From: Caulobacter segnis
GTDB lineage: Bacteria; Pseudomonadota; Alphaproteobacteria; Caulobacterales; Caulobacteraceae
Assembly: GCF_023935105.1 (NCBI RefSeq)
Contig: NZ_CP096040.1
Coordinates: 5,127,001 to 5,191,000 of the forward strand
Reading direction: 5' to 3'
Length of the DNA stretch: 64,000 bases
The notes beneath the pieces were generated by a model. That model was not told the origin of the DNA and made no database searches. It saw only the letters and a program-made list of their open reading frames with translations. Below, piece by piece: positions 16,529 through 24,516 of this stretch. How positions within the stretch are numbered: the stretch's first letter is position 1; each line of letters starts with the position of its first letter. A program made the translations under genes and the position numbers.

Positions 16529-17319
16529 TGTGGGGCTCCTTCCCAGAACACGTCCTCGAATTCCGGGCCGTAGATATCGATGAGTTTTTCACGCTTCAGG
16601 CTGGAAGCCGGTCCGTCATAGACCTTCTTGCCGGCCTTCAGGGCCACGACCCGGTCGCAGTAGCGCAGGGCGTAGTCCACCTGGTGCAGGGTGACGACGA
16701 CGGTGAGGCCGTCGCTTTGATTCAGGTCACGCAGGATCTCCATGACCTTGCGAGCCGAGACGGGGTCCAGCGAGGCGACGGGTTCGTCGGCCAGGATGAT
16801 CTTGGCCTTCTGGACCAGGGCGCGGGCGATGGCGCCGCGCTGCTGCTGGCCGCCCGACAGGGTGTTGGCGCGCTGGGCGGCGTAGTCGACCACGCCGACG
16901 CGCGCCAGGGCCGCCATGGCCGCCTCGCGCGTCTCCCTGGGCCACCAGCCGAACAGGCCGCGCACGAGGGGGATGCGGCCCAGCGAGCCCAGCGCCACGT
17001 TGCTGAACAGCGACAGGCGGCCGACCAGGTTGAACTGCTGGGCGATGAAGCCGATGCGAATGCGCGCCTTGCGCACCTCGTTCGAGACCTTGCCCCTGGC
17101 CTGCACCGGACCGCCGAAGGCGCCGATCGTCCCTTCCCCCTCGTCGATGGTCTGCAGGCCGTCGATGGAGCGCAGAAGCGTGGATTTCCCGGAGCCCGAA
17201 GGGCCGATGAGCGCGATCATCTCGCCTCGAACGACGTCGAGGGAGACTTGGTCCAGCGCCCGGCGCGACCCGAAGGTCTTGGAGGCGGCGCGGATCGAGA
17301 GAACAGGGTCCGACGTCAT
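16525..17319 (-). CDS. phnC: phosphonate ABC transporter ATP-binding protein PhnC
   Basis: A 264-residue ABC ATPase with Walker A GPSGSGKST (about residues 38-46), signature LSGGQQQRGAIARAL, Walker B KIILADEPVASLDP and switch histidine VTLHQVDYAL. The family-specific N-terminus and the partner genes phnD/phnE place it in PhnC, the energy-coupling subunit of phosphonate import. It is the first gene of the operon and overlaps phnD by four bases. One half-site TTGTCACA lies about 80 bp upstream on the minus strand, but no second Pho half-site is in phase. No C-P lyase genes lie nearby, so catabolism must be encoded elsewhere. Confidence 0.94.
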   Translation of the reverse strand: MTSDPVLSIRAASKTFGSRRALDQVSLDVVRGEMIALIGPSGSGKSTLLRSIDGLQTIDEGEGTIGAFGGPVQARGKVSNEVRKARIRIGFIAQQFNLVGRLSLFSNVALGSLGRIPLVRGLFGWWPRETREAAMAALARVGVVDYAAQRANTLSGGQQQRGAIARALVQKAKIILADEPVASLDPVSARKVMEILRDLNQSDGLTVVVTLHQVDYALRYCDRVVALKAGKKVYDGPASSLKREKLIDIYGPEFEDVFWEGAPQ

Positions 17320-17556
17320 GGTCGGGGCGAATCCTTAACGTGGTTTCGTAGCTTGGGAAATGCGATCACCGGTTTGGGGGAGGTTCGCAATGGATTTGTG
17401 ACAACCGGTGGATCAATTGGTCCCGAAACGGGGCTGCGAAAGGGTCTTTACATCCCCGTCAATCACCCCTATCTCGCACGGCTCCGGCGGACCCGAAGTC
17501 CTCTAAACGCTGCTAACGCCGGCCTGGGTTTAACTTCCAACAGGGGGTTACGTGAA

Positions 17557-18816
17557 TTGCACACGTACCGTTCTCCCCTGGACCTGGTCCGTGAGCGGTC
17601 ACCGGAACGTCCCGTCGCACTCGTGCGGCCTGACGCGGTTTCCGTAGCTGCGCGCTGGTTCCAGTCCGAATTTAAAGGCGATGTCTTCTACGCGGTGAAG
17701 GCCAATCCTTCGCCGTGGGTGATCCGTGAGCTGGCGACCGCCGGCGTGCGGTCGTTCGACGTCGCGTCGCTGAACGAGATCGAGACGGTGGCGGAACACG
17801 CCCCGGGCTCGCGCATGGCCTTCATGCATCCGGTCAAGAGCCGCAAGGCGATCTCGGCCGCGTACTTCGACCATGGCGTGAAGACCTTCTCGTTCGACAC
17901 CCACGAAGAACTGGCCAAGATCCTGGACGCCACCGGCCAGGCCAAGGACCTCAACCTGATCGTCCGCATGGGCGTGCAGGCCGAGGGCGCGGCCTACAGC
18001 CTGTCGGGTAAGTTCGGCGTCGAGAGCCACAACGCCCCCGCCCTGCTGCTGGCCGCCCGTCGCGCCACCCAGGACCTGATGGGCGTCAGCTTCCACGTGG
18101 GCAGCCAGTGCATGCGCCCGACGGCGTTCCAGGCGGCGATGGCCCAGGCCTCCCGCGCCCTGGTGCGCGCCGGCGTGCTGGCCGACGTCGTCGACGTCGG
18201 CGGCGGCTTCCCGTCGATCTATCCGGGCATGGCCCCGCCGGAACTCTCCGAGTACCTGGCGGCCATCGACCGCGGCTTCTCCGAGATGATGGTCCACGAG
18301 ACCACCGAGCTCTGGTGCGAGCCCGGCCGCGCCCTGGTGGCCGAGGCCTCGTCGCTGCTGGTCAAGGTCGAGCTGAAGAAGGGCGACGCGCTGTATCTGA
18401 ACGACGGGTCGTACGGCTCGCTGTTCGACGCCGCGCACATGAAGTGGCCCTTTCCGGTCAAGCTGTACCGCAAGAACGGCGAAGTCGTCGAAGAGGGCCT
18501 CAAGCCCTTCCGCTTCTACGGCCCGACCTGCGACAGCGTCGATCACATGCCCGGCCCGTTCTACCTGCCGGAAAGCGTCGACGAGGGCGACTACATCGAG
18601 ATCGGCATGCTGGGCGCTTACGGCGTGGCGATGTCGACCCGCTTCAACGGCTTCGGCGAGACCGACACCGTCGAGGTGCAGGACGCCCCGATGGCCTCGA
18701 TGTACGGCCTGGCCAAGCGCTCGATCCCGGCGGTCCGCCAGGAGAACGAAGAGCGCAAGATCGTCCGCTTCTCGCGTCCCAAGGGCGCGGCCGGCAAGCG
18801 CAAGCGCCGCCGCTGA
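17557..18816 (+). CDS. PLP-dependent ornithine/lysine decarboxylase (fold type III)
   Basis: A 419-residue alanine-racemase-fold decarboxylase. The PLP lysine is in DVFYAVKANP near residue 50, followed by FDVASLNEIE. The strand HVGSQC, the phosphate-binding GGGFPSIYPG, the C-terminal active-site loop FYGPTCDSVDHMPG (Cys and Asp) and GAYGVAMSTRFNGFG are all typical of ornithine decarboxylases that make putrescine. The start is inferred as TTG at 17557, because AGGGGG lies nine bases upstream. The open frame extends 1 kb further but overlaps phnC antisense. The basic tail AAGKRKRRR is unusual. A strong terminator follows. A deoxyhypusine-synthase-like gene 2 kb downstream suggests a polyamine link. 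Confidence 0.9.
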   Translation: MHTYRSPLDLVRERSPERPVALVRPDAVSVAARWFQSEFKGDVFYAVKANPSPWVIRELATAGVRSFDVASLNEIETVAEHAPGSRMAFMHPVKSRKAISAAYFDHGVKTFSFDTHEELAKILDATGQAKDLNLIVRMGVQAEGAAYSLSGKFGVESHNAPALLLAARRATQDLMGVSFHVGSQCMRPTAFQAAMAQASRALVRAGVLADVVDVGGGFPSIYPGMAPPELSEYLAAIDRGFSEMMVHETTELWCEPGRALVAEASSLLVKVELKKGDALYLNDGSYGSLFDAAHMKWPFPVKLYRKNGEVVEEGLKPFRFYGPTCDSVDHMPGPFYLPESVDEGDYIEIGMLGAYGVAMSTRFNGFGETDTVEVQDAPMASMYGLAKRSIPAVRQENEERKIVRFSRPKGAAGKRKRRR

Positions 18817-18843
18817 TCCGAAGGGCCAGATCCTGATCCCATG

Positions 18844-18875
18844 AAGGAGGCGGATGATATCCGCCTCCTTTTTTG
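18844..18875 (+). terminator. rho-independent terminator after the decarboxylase gene
   Basis: AAGGAGGCGGAT and ATCCGCCTCCTT form a perfect 12-bp stem with a three-base loop, followed by a run of T residues. It lies 28 bp after the decarboxylase stop. Confidence 0.93.
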
Positions 18876-19006
18876 CGCCACGGGCTTCTCTCGAACAGTC
18901 CGCGAGCGCGCTTCGTCGGCTCTCGCACAACGTCCGGCGGTGGGTTGCGACTGGACAACGCCTGGCGTAACCAGCCAAGTCGCCGGGTCTGGTCTTGGGG
19001 CGTGTC

Positions 19007-20770
19007 GTGTTCAAAGTCTCCGTGGGTTGGCCGCTGGCCCTGTGCGTGTTGGCGCTGGTCGTGGTGTTCATGATGCTGCAGCCGCTGGCGCACGGCGCCG
19101 GATGGAGCCACAGCTACAGCTACAACGCCGTCTGGATCCTTGAATTCAACGACACGCTGCGGCGCGGGATCTTCCCGCCGCGCTGGCTGCACGGCGCGTT
19201 CAACGGCCTGGGCGCGCCGTCGTTCTACTTCTACCCGCCTCTGCCCTTCTACCTGTCCGCCCTCGTCGGCGCCTTCGTCCGGCCCGGCGACCATGCCGCG
19301 ATCATCGCCTGGACCAGCTTCTGGATGACCCTGGGTTCGGGCGCGGCCATGTTCGCCTGGCTGCGCGGCAAGGCCGGCGACGCCTGGGCCCTGGTCGGCG
19401 CGGTCCTCTACGTCGTCGCCCCCTATCACCAGATCGACTATTTCGTGCGCGGGGCCTACGGCGAGACGGCGGCCTACATGATGCTGCCGCTGTTCATGAT
19501 CTGCCTGGAACGGGCAGCCCGATCGCGGGCCTGGATTCCGGCGCTGGCCCTCGCCTCGGCCGGTCTGATGCTGTCTCACCTGCTGGTCACCATGCTGGTG
19601 ATCGTCAGCGTGCTGCCGGTCTATGGCGCGTTCCTGATCTTCACGGCGCCTGCGGCCGAGCGGCCAGCCGTGGCGCTGCGGTGCCTGGCGGGCGGCGTGC
19701 TGGGCGCGGCCCTGGCGGCGACCTATCTGGGCCCGGCCCTCCTGATGCAGGGCGCCAGCTCGCTGAACTGGATGTGGGGTACGCGCGACGCCGATCCCTA
19801 CAACTGGGTCCTGTTCCGTCCAGACCTGTGGCCGCAGAGAAACTACGCCCTCGAAATGGCCTGGCTGGGCTGGGGCGTCGGGGCGGCCGGTCTGGCGGCC
19901 GTCGTCGCCGGCCTCGGCCGGACCATGACCCGCGAACGTCTCGAGATCGTGGTCGCGGGCGGCGCCGTGCTGCTGGGCTTCCTGCTCTATGGCGTGCCGT
20001 GGGTGTGGCACGGCCCGATCGGCGCTGTGCTGGGCAAGGCCCAGTTCCCTTATCGCCTGCTGGTGGGCATGGAGTTCGCGGCGGTAACGGGCGTCACCCT
20101 GGCCCTGGCCCAGGGACGCTGGCTTCGGCTCGCTCCCCTGCTGCTGGTCGGCGCGCTGCTGGCCAAGCAGGGCATGGACATGGCCGCCGTCCCGATCGAG
20201 TTCAATCGCCAGCAGATCGGCGACCTCTACGGCGACACGGGGCGTCAGGTCGCCATGCGACGCGTGCCGGCCGAACAGCTGCCGGGAGGCTTCTTCGCCA
20301 ATTCCGAGCGCTGGCGGGCCGATACCGCTGGCATGACCGGCTATGACGACCTGCCACTGGCGGCGCCCGAGAACGACGGCGCCCGGGTGACCGCCGCCAG
20401 CACCTTCCCGGACGGCACCATCGCGGTGGCGGTCTCGGCGACCCGCCCGACCCGGATCGTCGTGAGACGCTTCTTCTTCCCGACCTGGGAGGTGGGCCTG
20501 GTTCGCCCCGGCCGCGACCCGGTCGTGCGCGCCGAACCGGTCGGGCTCGACCGGCTGCTGTCGTTCACCGCCGCGCCGGGACAAGAAACCTATCGCATTC
20601 GCATCGTCCGCTCGCCGCTGGAGAAGATCTGCGACGCCATCTCCCTCGTCGCCCTGCTCGGCGTCCTGGTCTGGCTGGGCCTGTCGCTGCGCCGCTGCCT
20701 GCTGGCGAGATCCGACGACCAAGGGCTCCAGGGCCGCTTCCGCGCGTTTATGCGCATCAGGACTCGATAA
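19007..20770 (+). CDS. multi-pass membrane protein, 6-pyruvoyl-tetrahydropterin synthase-related domain (GT-C-like)
   Basis: About 587 residues with ten or more hydrophobic segments. The first extracytoplasmic loop has GIFPPRWLHGAFNGLGAPSF followed by YPPLPFYLSAL, the hallmark of the PTPS-related membrane domain found in GT-C/YfhO-like proteins. These are thought to move sugars or modify lipids at the periplasmic face; no activity is proven here. The C-terminal soluble part (RVTAASTFPDGTIAVAVSA) is beta-rich. The GTG start at 19007 is chosen because TGGGG lies six bases upstream; a TTG at 18995 is possible. It follows a terminator and precedes the deoxyhypusine-synthase-like gene by 107 bp. 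Confidence 0.78.
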   Translation: MFKVSVGWPLALCVLALVVVFMMLQPLAHGAGWSHSYSYNAVWILEFNDTLRRGIFPPRWLHGAFNGLGAPSFYFYPPLPFYLSALVGAFVRPGDHAAIIAWTSFWMTLGSGAAMFAWLRGKAGDAWALVGAVLYVVAPYHQIDYFVRGAYGETAAYMMLPLFMICLERAARSRAWIPALALASAGLMLSHLLVTMLVIVSVLPVYGAFLIFTAPAAERPAVALRCLAGGVLGAALAATYLGPALLMQGASSLNWMWGTRDADPYNWVLFRPDLWPQRNYALEMAWLGWGVGAAGLAAVVAGLGRTMTRERLEIVVAGGAVLLGFLLYGVPWVWHGPIGAVLGKAQFPYRLLVGMEFAAVTGVTLALAQGRWLRLAPLLLVGALLAKQGMDMAAVPIEFNRQQIGDLYGDTGRQVAMRRVPAEQLPGGFFANSERWRADTAGMTGYDDLPLAAPENDGARVTAASTFPDGTIAVAVSATRPTRIVVRRFFFPTWEVGLVRPGRDPVVRAEPVGLDRLLSFTAAPGQETYRIRIVRSPLEKICDAISLVALLGVLVWLGLSLRRCLLARSDDQGLQGRFRAFMRIRTR

Positions 20771-20877
20771 ACGTCGCAAAGACTCTATATAGCGCCCCCT
20801 TAATCCCCTCGCCGGTCGCTCCGTCCCGGCGTGCTGGCGGGTCACGACGGGCGCTCACCTTCAGAGGATCCTCTGTC

Positions 20878-21936
20878 ATGAACGCTCCCGTTCCGAACAA
20901 CCAAAAGGCCGAACTGCTGCAGAAGGTGGTCGAGCACGTCGACATCACCTCGTACGACGCCCGTCCGATCATCGACGCGATGCGCAAGATGTCGTTCAGC
21001 TCGCGCGACACCGCCCGCGCCGCCGACATCTTCAACATGGCCCTGGCCGACAAGGGCTGCTCGACCTGGCTGATCCTGGCCGGCTCGACCTCGGCCGGCG
21101 GCTGCATGCACGTGTACCGCGATATGGTGAAGAACGGCATGATCGACGCCGTAGTCGCCACCGGCGCCAGCATCGTCGACATGGACTTCTTCGAGGCCCT
21201 GGGCTTCAAGCACTATCAGGCCGCCGGCCCGGTCGACGACAACGTCCTGCGCGACAACTACATCGACCGCATCTACGACACCTATATCGACGAAGAAGAG
21301 CTGCAGGCCTGCGACCACACGATCCTGGAGCTGTGCAACCAGCTGGAGCCGCGCGGCTATTCCTCGCGCGAGTTCATCTGGGAAATGGGCAAGTGGCTGG
21401 CCGAGGGCAACGCCAAGAAGCAGGGCTCGCTGATTCAGACCTGCTACGAGGAAGGCGTGCCGATCTTCTGCCCGGCCTTCGTCGACAGCTCGGCCGGCTT
21501 CGGCCTGGTCAAGCACCAGAAGGAAAAGCTGGCCGAGAAGAAGCCCTACCTGATGATCGACGCGGTCGCCGACTTCCGTGAGCTGACGGACGTCAAGATC
21601 GCGGCCGGCACCACGGGCCTGTTCATGGTCGGCGGCGGCGTTCCCAAGAACTTCGCCCAGGACACCGTCGTCTGCGCCGAGATCCTCGGCGTCGAGGCCG
21701 ACATGCACAAGTACGCCATCCAGATCACGGTCGCCGACGTGCGCGACGGCGCCTGCTCGTCGTCGACGCTGAAGGAAGCCGCCTCGTGGGGCAAGGTCTC
21801 GACCACCTACGAGCAGATGGTCTTCGCCGAGGCCACCACGGTGGTGCCGCTAATCGCCTCGGACGCCTACTGGCGCAAGGCCTGGGACGGCCGTGAAAAG
21901 CCGCGCTGGAACAAGCTGTTCGGCAAGCGAGCTTGA
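20878..21936 (+). CDS. deoxyhypusine-synthase-like protein (possible homospermidine synthase)
   Basis: 352 residues, full length for the DHS family. The NAD-binding segments ILAGSTSAGGCMHVY and VVATGASIVDMDFFEALG are present, and the substrate lysine equivalent is kept in KEAASWGKV (K306). In eukaryotes and archaea DHS modifies eIF5A with spermidine. Bacteria lack eIF5A, so bacterial homologues must use another acceptor; some have been reported to transfer the aminobutyl group to putrescine, giving homospermidine. The ornithine-decarboxylase-like gene upstream would supply putrescine, although a terminator and a membrane-protein gene lie between. It ends with a strong terminator. Acceptor specificity is inference. 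Confidence 0.88.
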   Translation: MNAPVPNNQKAELLQKVVEHVDITSYDARPIIDAMRKMSFSSRDTARAADIFNMALADKGCSTWLILAGSTSAGGCMHVYRDMVKNGMIDAVVATGASIVDMDFFEALGFKHYQAAGPVDDNVLRDNYIDRIYDTYIDEEELQACDHTILELCNQLEPRGYSSREFIWEMGKWLAEGNAKKQGSLIQTCYEEGVPIFCPAFVDSSAGFGLVKHQKEKLAEKKPYLMIDAVADFRELTDVKIAAGTTGLFMVGGGVPKNFAQDTVVCAEILGVEADMHKYAIQITVADVRDGACSSSTLKEAASWGKVSTTYEQMVFAEATTVVPLIASDAYWRKAWDGREKPRWNKLFGKRA

Positions 21937-21975
21937 ACGGCTCCCCCTTCTTGATTGTAAGGGCGTGAAAATGCA

Positions 21976-22008
21976 GGGTCCCCGGAGTTTCTTCGGGGGC
22001 CCTTTTTT
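21976..22008 (+). terminator. rho-independent terminator that abuts the next start codon
   Basis: GGGTCCCCGGAG (21976-21987) pairs with CTTCGGGGGCCC (21991-22002) around a TTT loop, with six T residues at 22003-22008. The ATG of the downstream lipoprotein gene is at 22010, so the stem contains the only G-rich stretch that could serve as its ribosome-binding site. Confidence 0.88.
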
Positions 22009-22009
22009 C

Positions 22010-22780
22010 ATGCGTGTGCTGGCCTTCGCCGCCCTTCTCGCCCTGACCGGCTGCGCCACCCTGAGCGGTGACGCGGCCAGCGACCGCTACCTGACCAAGG
22101 CCCAGTTCGACGCGCGCGACCACCTGGGGCCGCCGCCGGCCAAGGGCTCGCCGGCCGCCGAAAGGGATCGCCAGATCTTCCTGACCACCCGCGCCCTGCA
22201 AGGCTCCCCGCGCTGGTCGATCGCCCAGGCCGACAATGTCGAGGAGAACGTCCTCGAGGCCTATACGTGCGCCCTGGGCTATGCGCCGACCCGGCGGAGC
22301 AATCCGAAGCTGGCCGCCATGCTGCTGCGCATGAGCCGTGACGTCCGCTCGGCGGTCTCGGGTCCCAAGCTCAAATACCGACGCCCGCGCCCGTTCCGGT
22401 CCGAGCACGGGCCGCTGTGCATCAAGCCGGGCGTCGGCTTCTCGCTGTCGCCCGACTATCCATCGGGCCACGCGACCTGGGGCTGGAGCGTGGGCCTGCT
22501 GCTGGCCGAGGCCGCGCCTGACCGGTCCCAAGCCATCCTGGCCCGCGCCCGCGCCTATGGCGAAAGCCGGGTGGTCTGCGGCGTCCACAACGCCAGCTCG
22601 GTCGAGGCGGGCAAGACCAACGCCGAGAACCTGTTCGCCGCTTTGTGGAGCTCGGACGCCTTCAAGGCCGACCTGGCCGGCGTGCGGGCCGAACTGGACG
22701 CCGCGCGCGCCCAGGCCACGCCGCCAGACCCGGCCCGCTGCACCGCCGAGGCCAATCTGCTCAGCGCTCCTCTGCTCTAG
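22010..22780 (+). CDS. PAP2/class A acid-phosphatase-like lipoprotein
   Basis: 256 residues from the ATG at 22010. The leader MRVLAFAALLALTGCATL ends in a lipobox with C15, so an outer- or inner-membrane lipoprotein is likely. The PAP2 signature is present: K120-x6-R127-P128, P151-S-G-H154 (H154 is the acid/base residue) and S186-R187-x5-H193, the nucleophile. The aspartate expected at H+4, which orients the nucleophile, is S197 here (HNASSVEAG). Activity may therefore be reduced or the role shifted. An ATG at 21971 would add 13 residues and spoil the leader. It starts just behind the terminator of the previous gene and precedes zur by 48 bp. Confidence 0.85.
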   Translation: MRVLAFAALLALTGCATLSGDAASDRYLTKAQFDARDHLGPPPAKGSPAAERDRQIFLTTRALQGSPRWSIAQADNVEENVLEAYTCALGYAPTRRSNPKLAAMLLRMSRDVRSAVSGPKLKYRRPRPFRSEHGPLCIKPGVGFSLSPDYPSGHATWGWSVGLLLAEAAPDRSQAILARARAYGESRVVCGVHNASSVEAGKTNAENLFAALWSSDAFKADLAGVRAELDAARAQATPPDPARCTAEANLLSAPLL

Positions 22781-22828
22781 GAACCCTCCGGAGTTGCGCC
22801 GGCGGGCCTGGCCCTCTACCTCTAGGCC

Positions 22829-23317
22829 ATGGCCCACGGCAGTTCCTGCGGACACGATCATCACAACCACGGCGTCGCCGGTCACGCGCTGGCGGCCGAA
22901 CTGGCCGCCGCCGAGGCCCGTTGCACGGCCGCCGAACAGCGCCTTACCGCCCCACGCCGCCGGGTGCTGGAGCTGCTTCTCGAGGCCGGCCAGCCGGTGA
23001 AGGCCTACGACCTGATCTCGACCTTCGGAGGCGAGGGCCCGCCGGCCAAGCCGCCGACCGTCTATCGCGCCCTCGACTTCTTGGAAAAGCAAGGCTTCGC
23101 CCACCGGATCGAGAGCCTCAACGCCTATGTCGCCTGCCGCAAGGAGGCCGACGGTCACGCCGCCGCGTTCCTGATCTGCGACTGCTGCGGCGCGACCCGC
23201 GAGATCGAGCCCAAGGCCAGCGCCGAGATCATCGCCGCCGGCGCCGCGGCCGGCTACGCCCTGACCGGCGTGACCATCGAGGCCCACGGCCTCTGCGCCG
23301 ATTGCAAGGCCGGCTAA
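22829..23317 (+). CDS. zur: Fur-family regulator, Zur type
   Basis: A 162-residue Fur-family protein. The N-terminal tail MAHGSSCGHDHHNHGVAGH is very rich in His and Cys, as in zinc-sensing members. The winged helix is at about 35-95 (LTAPRRRVLELLLEAGQPVKAYDLI, then TVYRALDFLEKQGF). The dimerisation domain has HAAAFLICDCCG and the C-terminal HGLCADC; the two C-x2-C pairs are the structural zinc site. Zur represses zinc uptake genes when zinc is sufficient. The C. crescentus genome has a Zur in a similar setting, which supports the symbol. No Zur target is visible in the window. A long hairpin repeat begins just after its stop. Confidence 0.87.
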   Translation: MAHGSSCGHDHHNHGVAGHALAAELAAAEARCTAAEQRLTAPRRRVLELLLEAGQPVKAYDLISTFGGEGPPAKPPTVYRALDFLEKQGFAHRIESLNAYVACRKEADGHAAAFLICDCCGATREIEPKASAEIIAAGAAAGYALTGVTIEAHGLCADCKAG

Positions 23318-23439
23318 GCGCCTTCCGCCCCTTCTGGGGGCGGACGACCGCGCGACGCACGGTCAGGTGGGGCAAGTAGGGTGATGTCTCTTTGACCCGC
23401 CCCCTCGGCGCTTCGCGCTCCTCCCCCGGAGGGGGAAGC
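23318..23439 (-). repeat. four-hairpin intergenic repeat, copy A
   Basis: The minus strand reads CTTCCCCCTCCGGGGGAGG, then GCGC-GAA-GCGC, a spacer, a GACCG...CGGTC stem, and CGCCCCCAGAAGGGGCGG. The whole about 120-bp unit aligns with copy B at 26728-26844. The sequences differ at many positions, but the four stems remain paired in each. It begins one base after the zur stop and fills most of the gap to the thioesterase gene. Confidence 0.8.
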
Positions 23440-23513
23440 AGGTTGGGAAGCTAGCCAAGCTTCATCGAACCCCGCTAGTCTCGAACGACGTTCCACCTCG
23501 CTCGAGAGACGCC

Positions 23514-24461
23514 ATGACGACCGCTGAGCCGCTCCCTGGCGTTGAGATCTGGCGCGGTGGGGTCAACACCTGGGACTGTGACGAGATGGGGCACATGAAC
23601 GTGCGCCACTATGTCGTCCGCGCTCAGGAGGGCCTGATCGGCATGGCGGCCGAGCTGGGTCTGGCGCACGCGTTCTCGCCCGGCGCCAACGCCACCCTGC
23701 TGGTCAAGGAACACCACATCCGCTTCCTGCGCGAGGCCCATGCCGGCGCGCCGCTCCATATGCTGGGCGGGGTGATCGAAATGGGCGAGAGCGACGCCAA
23801 GATCCTGCAGCTGCTGGTGCACCCCGCCTCGGGCGAACTGGCCGCGACCTTCCAGACCACCGTCGTCCACGCCACACCGCGCGAGGGCCTGGCCTTCCCC
23901 TGGCCCACGATCGCCCGCGAGCGCGCCGAGGCGTTGAAGGTCGAGGTCCCCGAGAAGGCGAGCGCGCGGAGCCTGGACCTGTCCCCCTTCACCCCCACCG
24001 CCAGCTTGGCCCGCGCCGAGGCGCTGGGCCTGACCCGCATCGGCCTGGGCGGCCTGCTGCCCACCGATTGCGACGTCTTCGGCCGGATGCGCGCCGAGCA
24101 GTTCATCGGCCGGGTCTCGGACGGCATCGGCGCCTTCATCCACCCCTTCCGCGACATGGTGGTCGAGCATGCCGATGCCAAGCCGGCCCGCTCCGGCGGC
24201 GCGGTCCTCGAATACCGCATCGCCTACCTGGCCTGGCCTCGCGCCGGCGACCGCGTCGAGCTCCGCTCGGGCCTGCTCGGGACCGACGCGCGAACCATGC
24301 GGGTGGCCCACTGGATGCTGGATCCAGCCACCGGCGAGCCCTGGGGGACCTCCGAAGCCGTGGCAATCACCTTCGACCTCGACGCCCGCAAGGTCGTGCC
24401 GGTCAGCGACGCGGCGCGAAAGGCGCTGGCCAGACACCAGGTCGCGGGTCTGTCGCTCTAG
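23514..24461 (+). CDS. acyl-CoA thioesterase family protein (tandem hotdog)
   Basis: 315 residues, apparently two hotdog folds in tandem. The N-terminal fold contains GGVNTWDCDEMGHMNVRHYV, the central helix and Asp typical of 4-hydroxybenzoyl-CoA-thioesterase-like enzymes. The second (about 175-310) has DCDVFGRMRAEQFIGRVSDG, a matching Asp-containing motif. The length fits a fused dimer. It probably hydrolyses an acyl-CoA, but the chain is unknown. It is preceded by the hairpin repeat and followed 55 bp later by the FkbM gene on the same strand. Confidence 0.83.
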   Translation: MTTAEPLPGVEIWRGGVNTWDCDEMGHMNVRHYVVRAQEGLIGMAAELGLAHAFSPGANATLLVKEHHIRFLREAHAGAPLHMLGGVIEMGESDAKILQLLVHPASGELAATFQTTVVHATPREGLAFPWPTIARERAEALKVEVPEKASARSLDLSPFTPTASLARAEALGLTRIGLGGLLPTDCDVFGRMRAEQFIGRVSDGIGAFIHPFRDMVVEHADAKPARSGGAVLEYRIAYLAWPRAGDRVELRSGLLGTDARTMRVAHWMLDPATGEPWGTSEAVAITFDLDARKVVPVSDAARKALARHQVAGLSL

Positions 24462-24516
24462 CCACGGCCGCGGTTCCTGGCCACCATGTCAAGGAATCGA
24501 TCCGCCAGGAGGGCGC

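Noticed and set aside
17388..17415. Pho box before phnC
   Set aside because: Only one half-site (TTGTCACA on the minus strand) is recognisable; no partner lies 11 bp away.
16528..17556. Upstream extension of the decarboxylase frame by about 1 kb
   Set aside because: It lies antisense to phnC and has no domain; a TTG with a strong ribosome-binding site at 17557 gives a normal-length enzyme.
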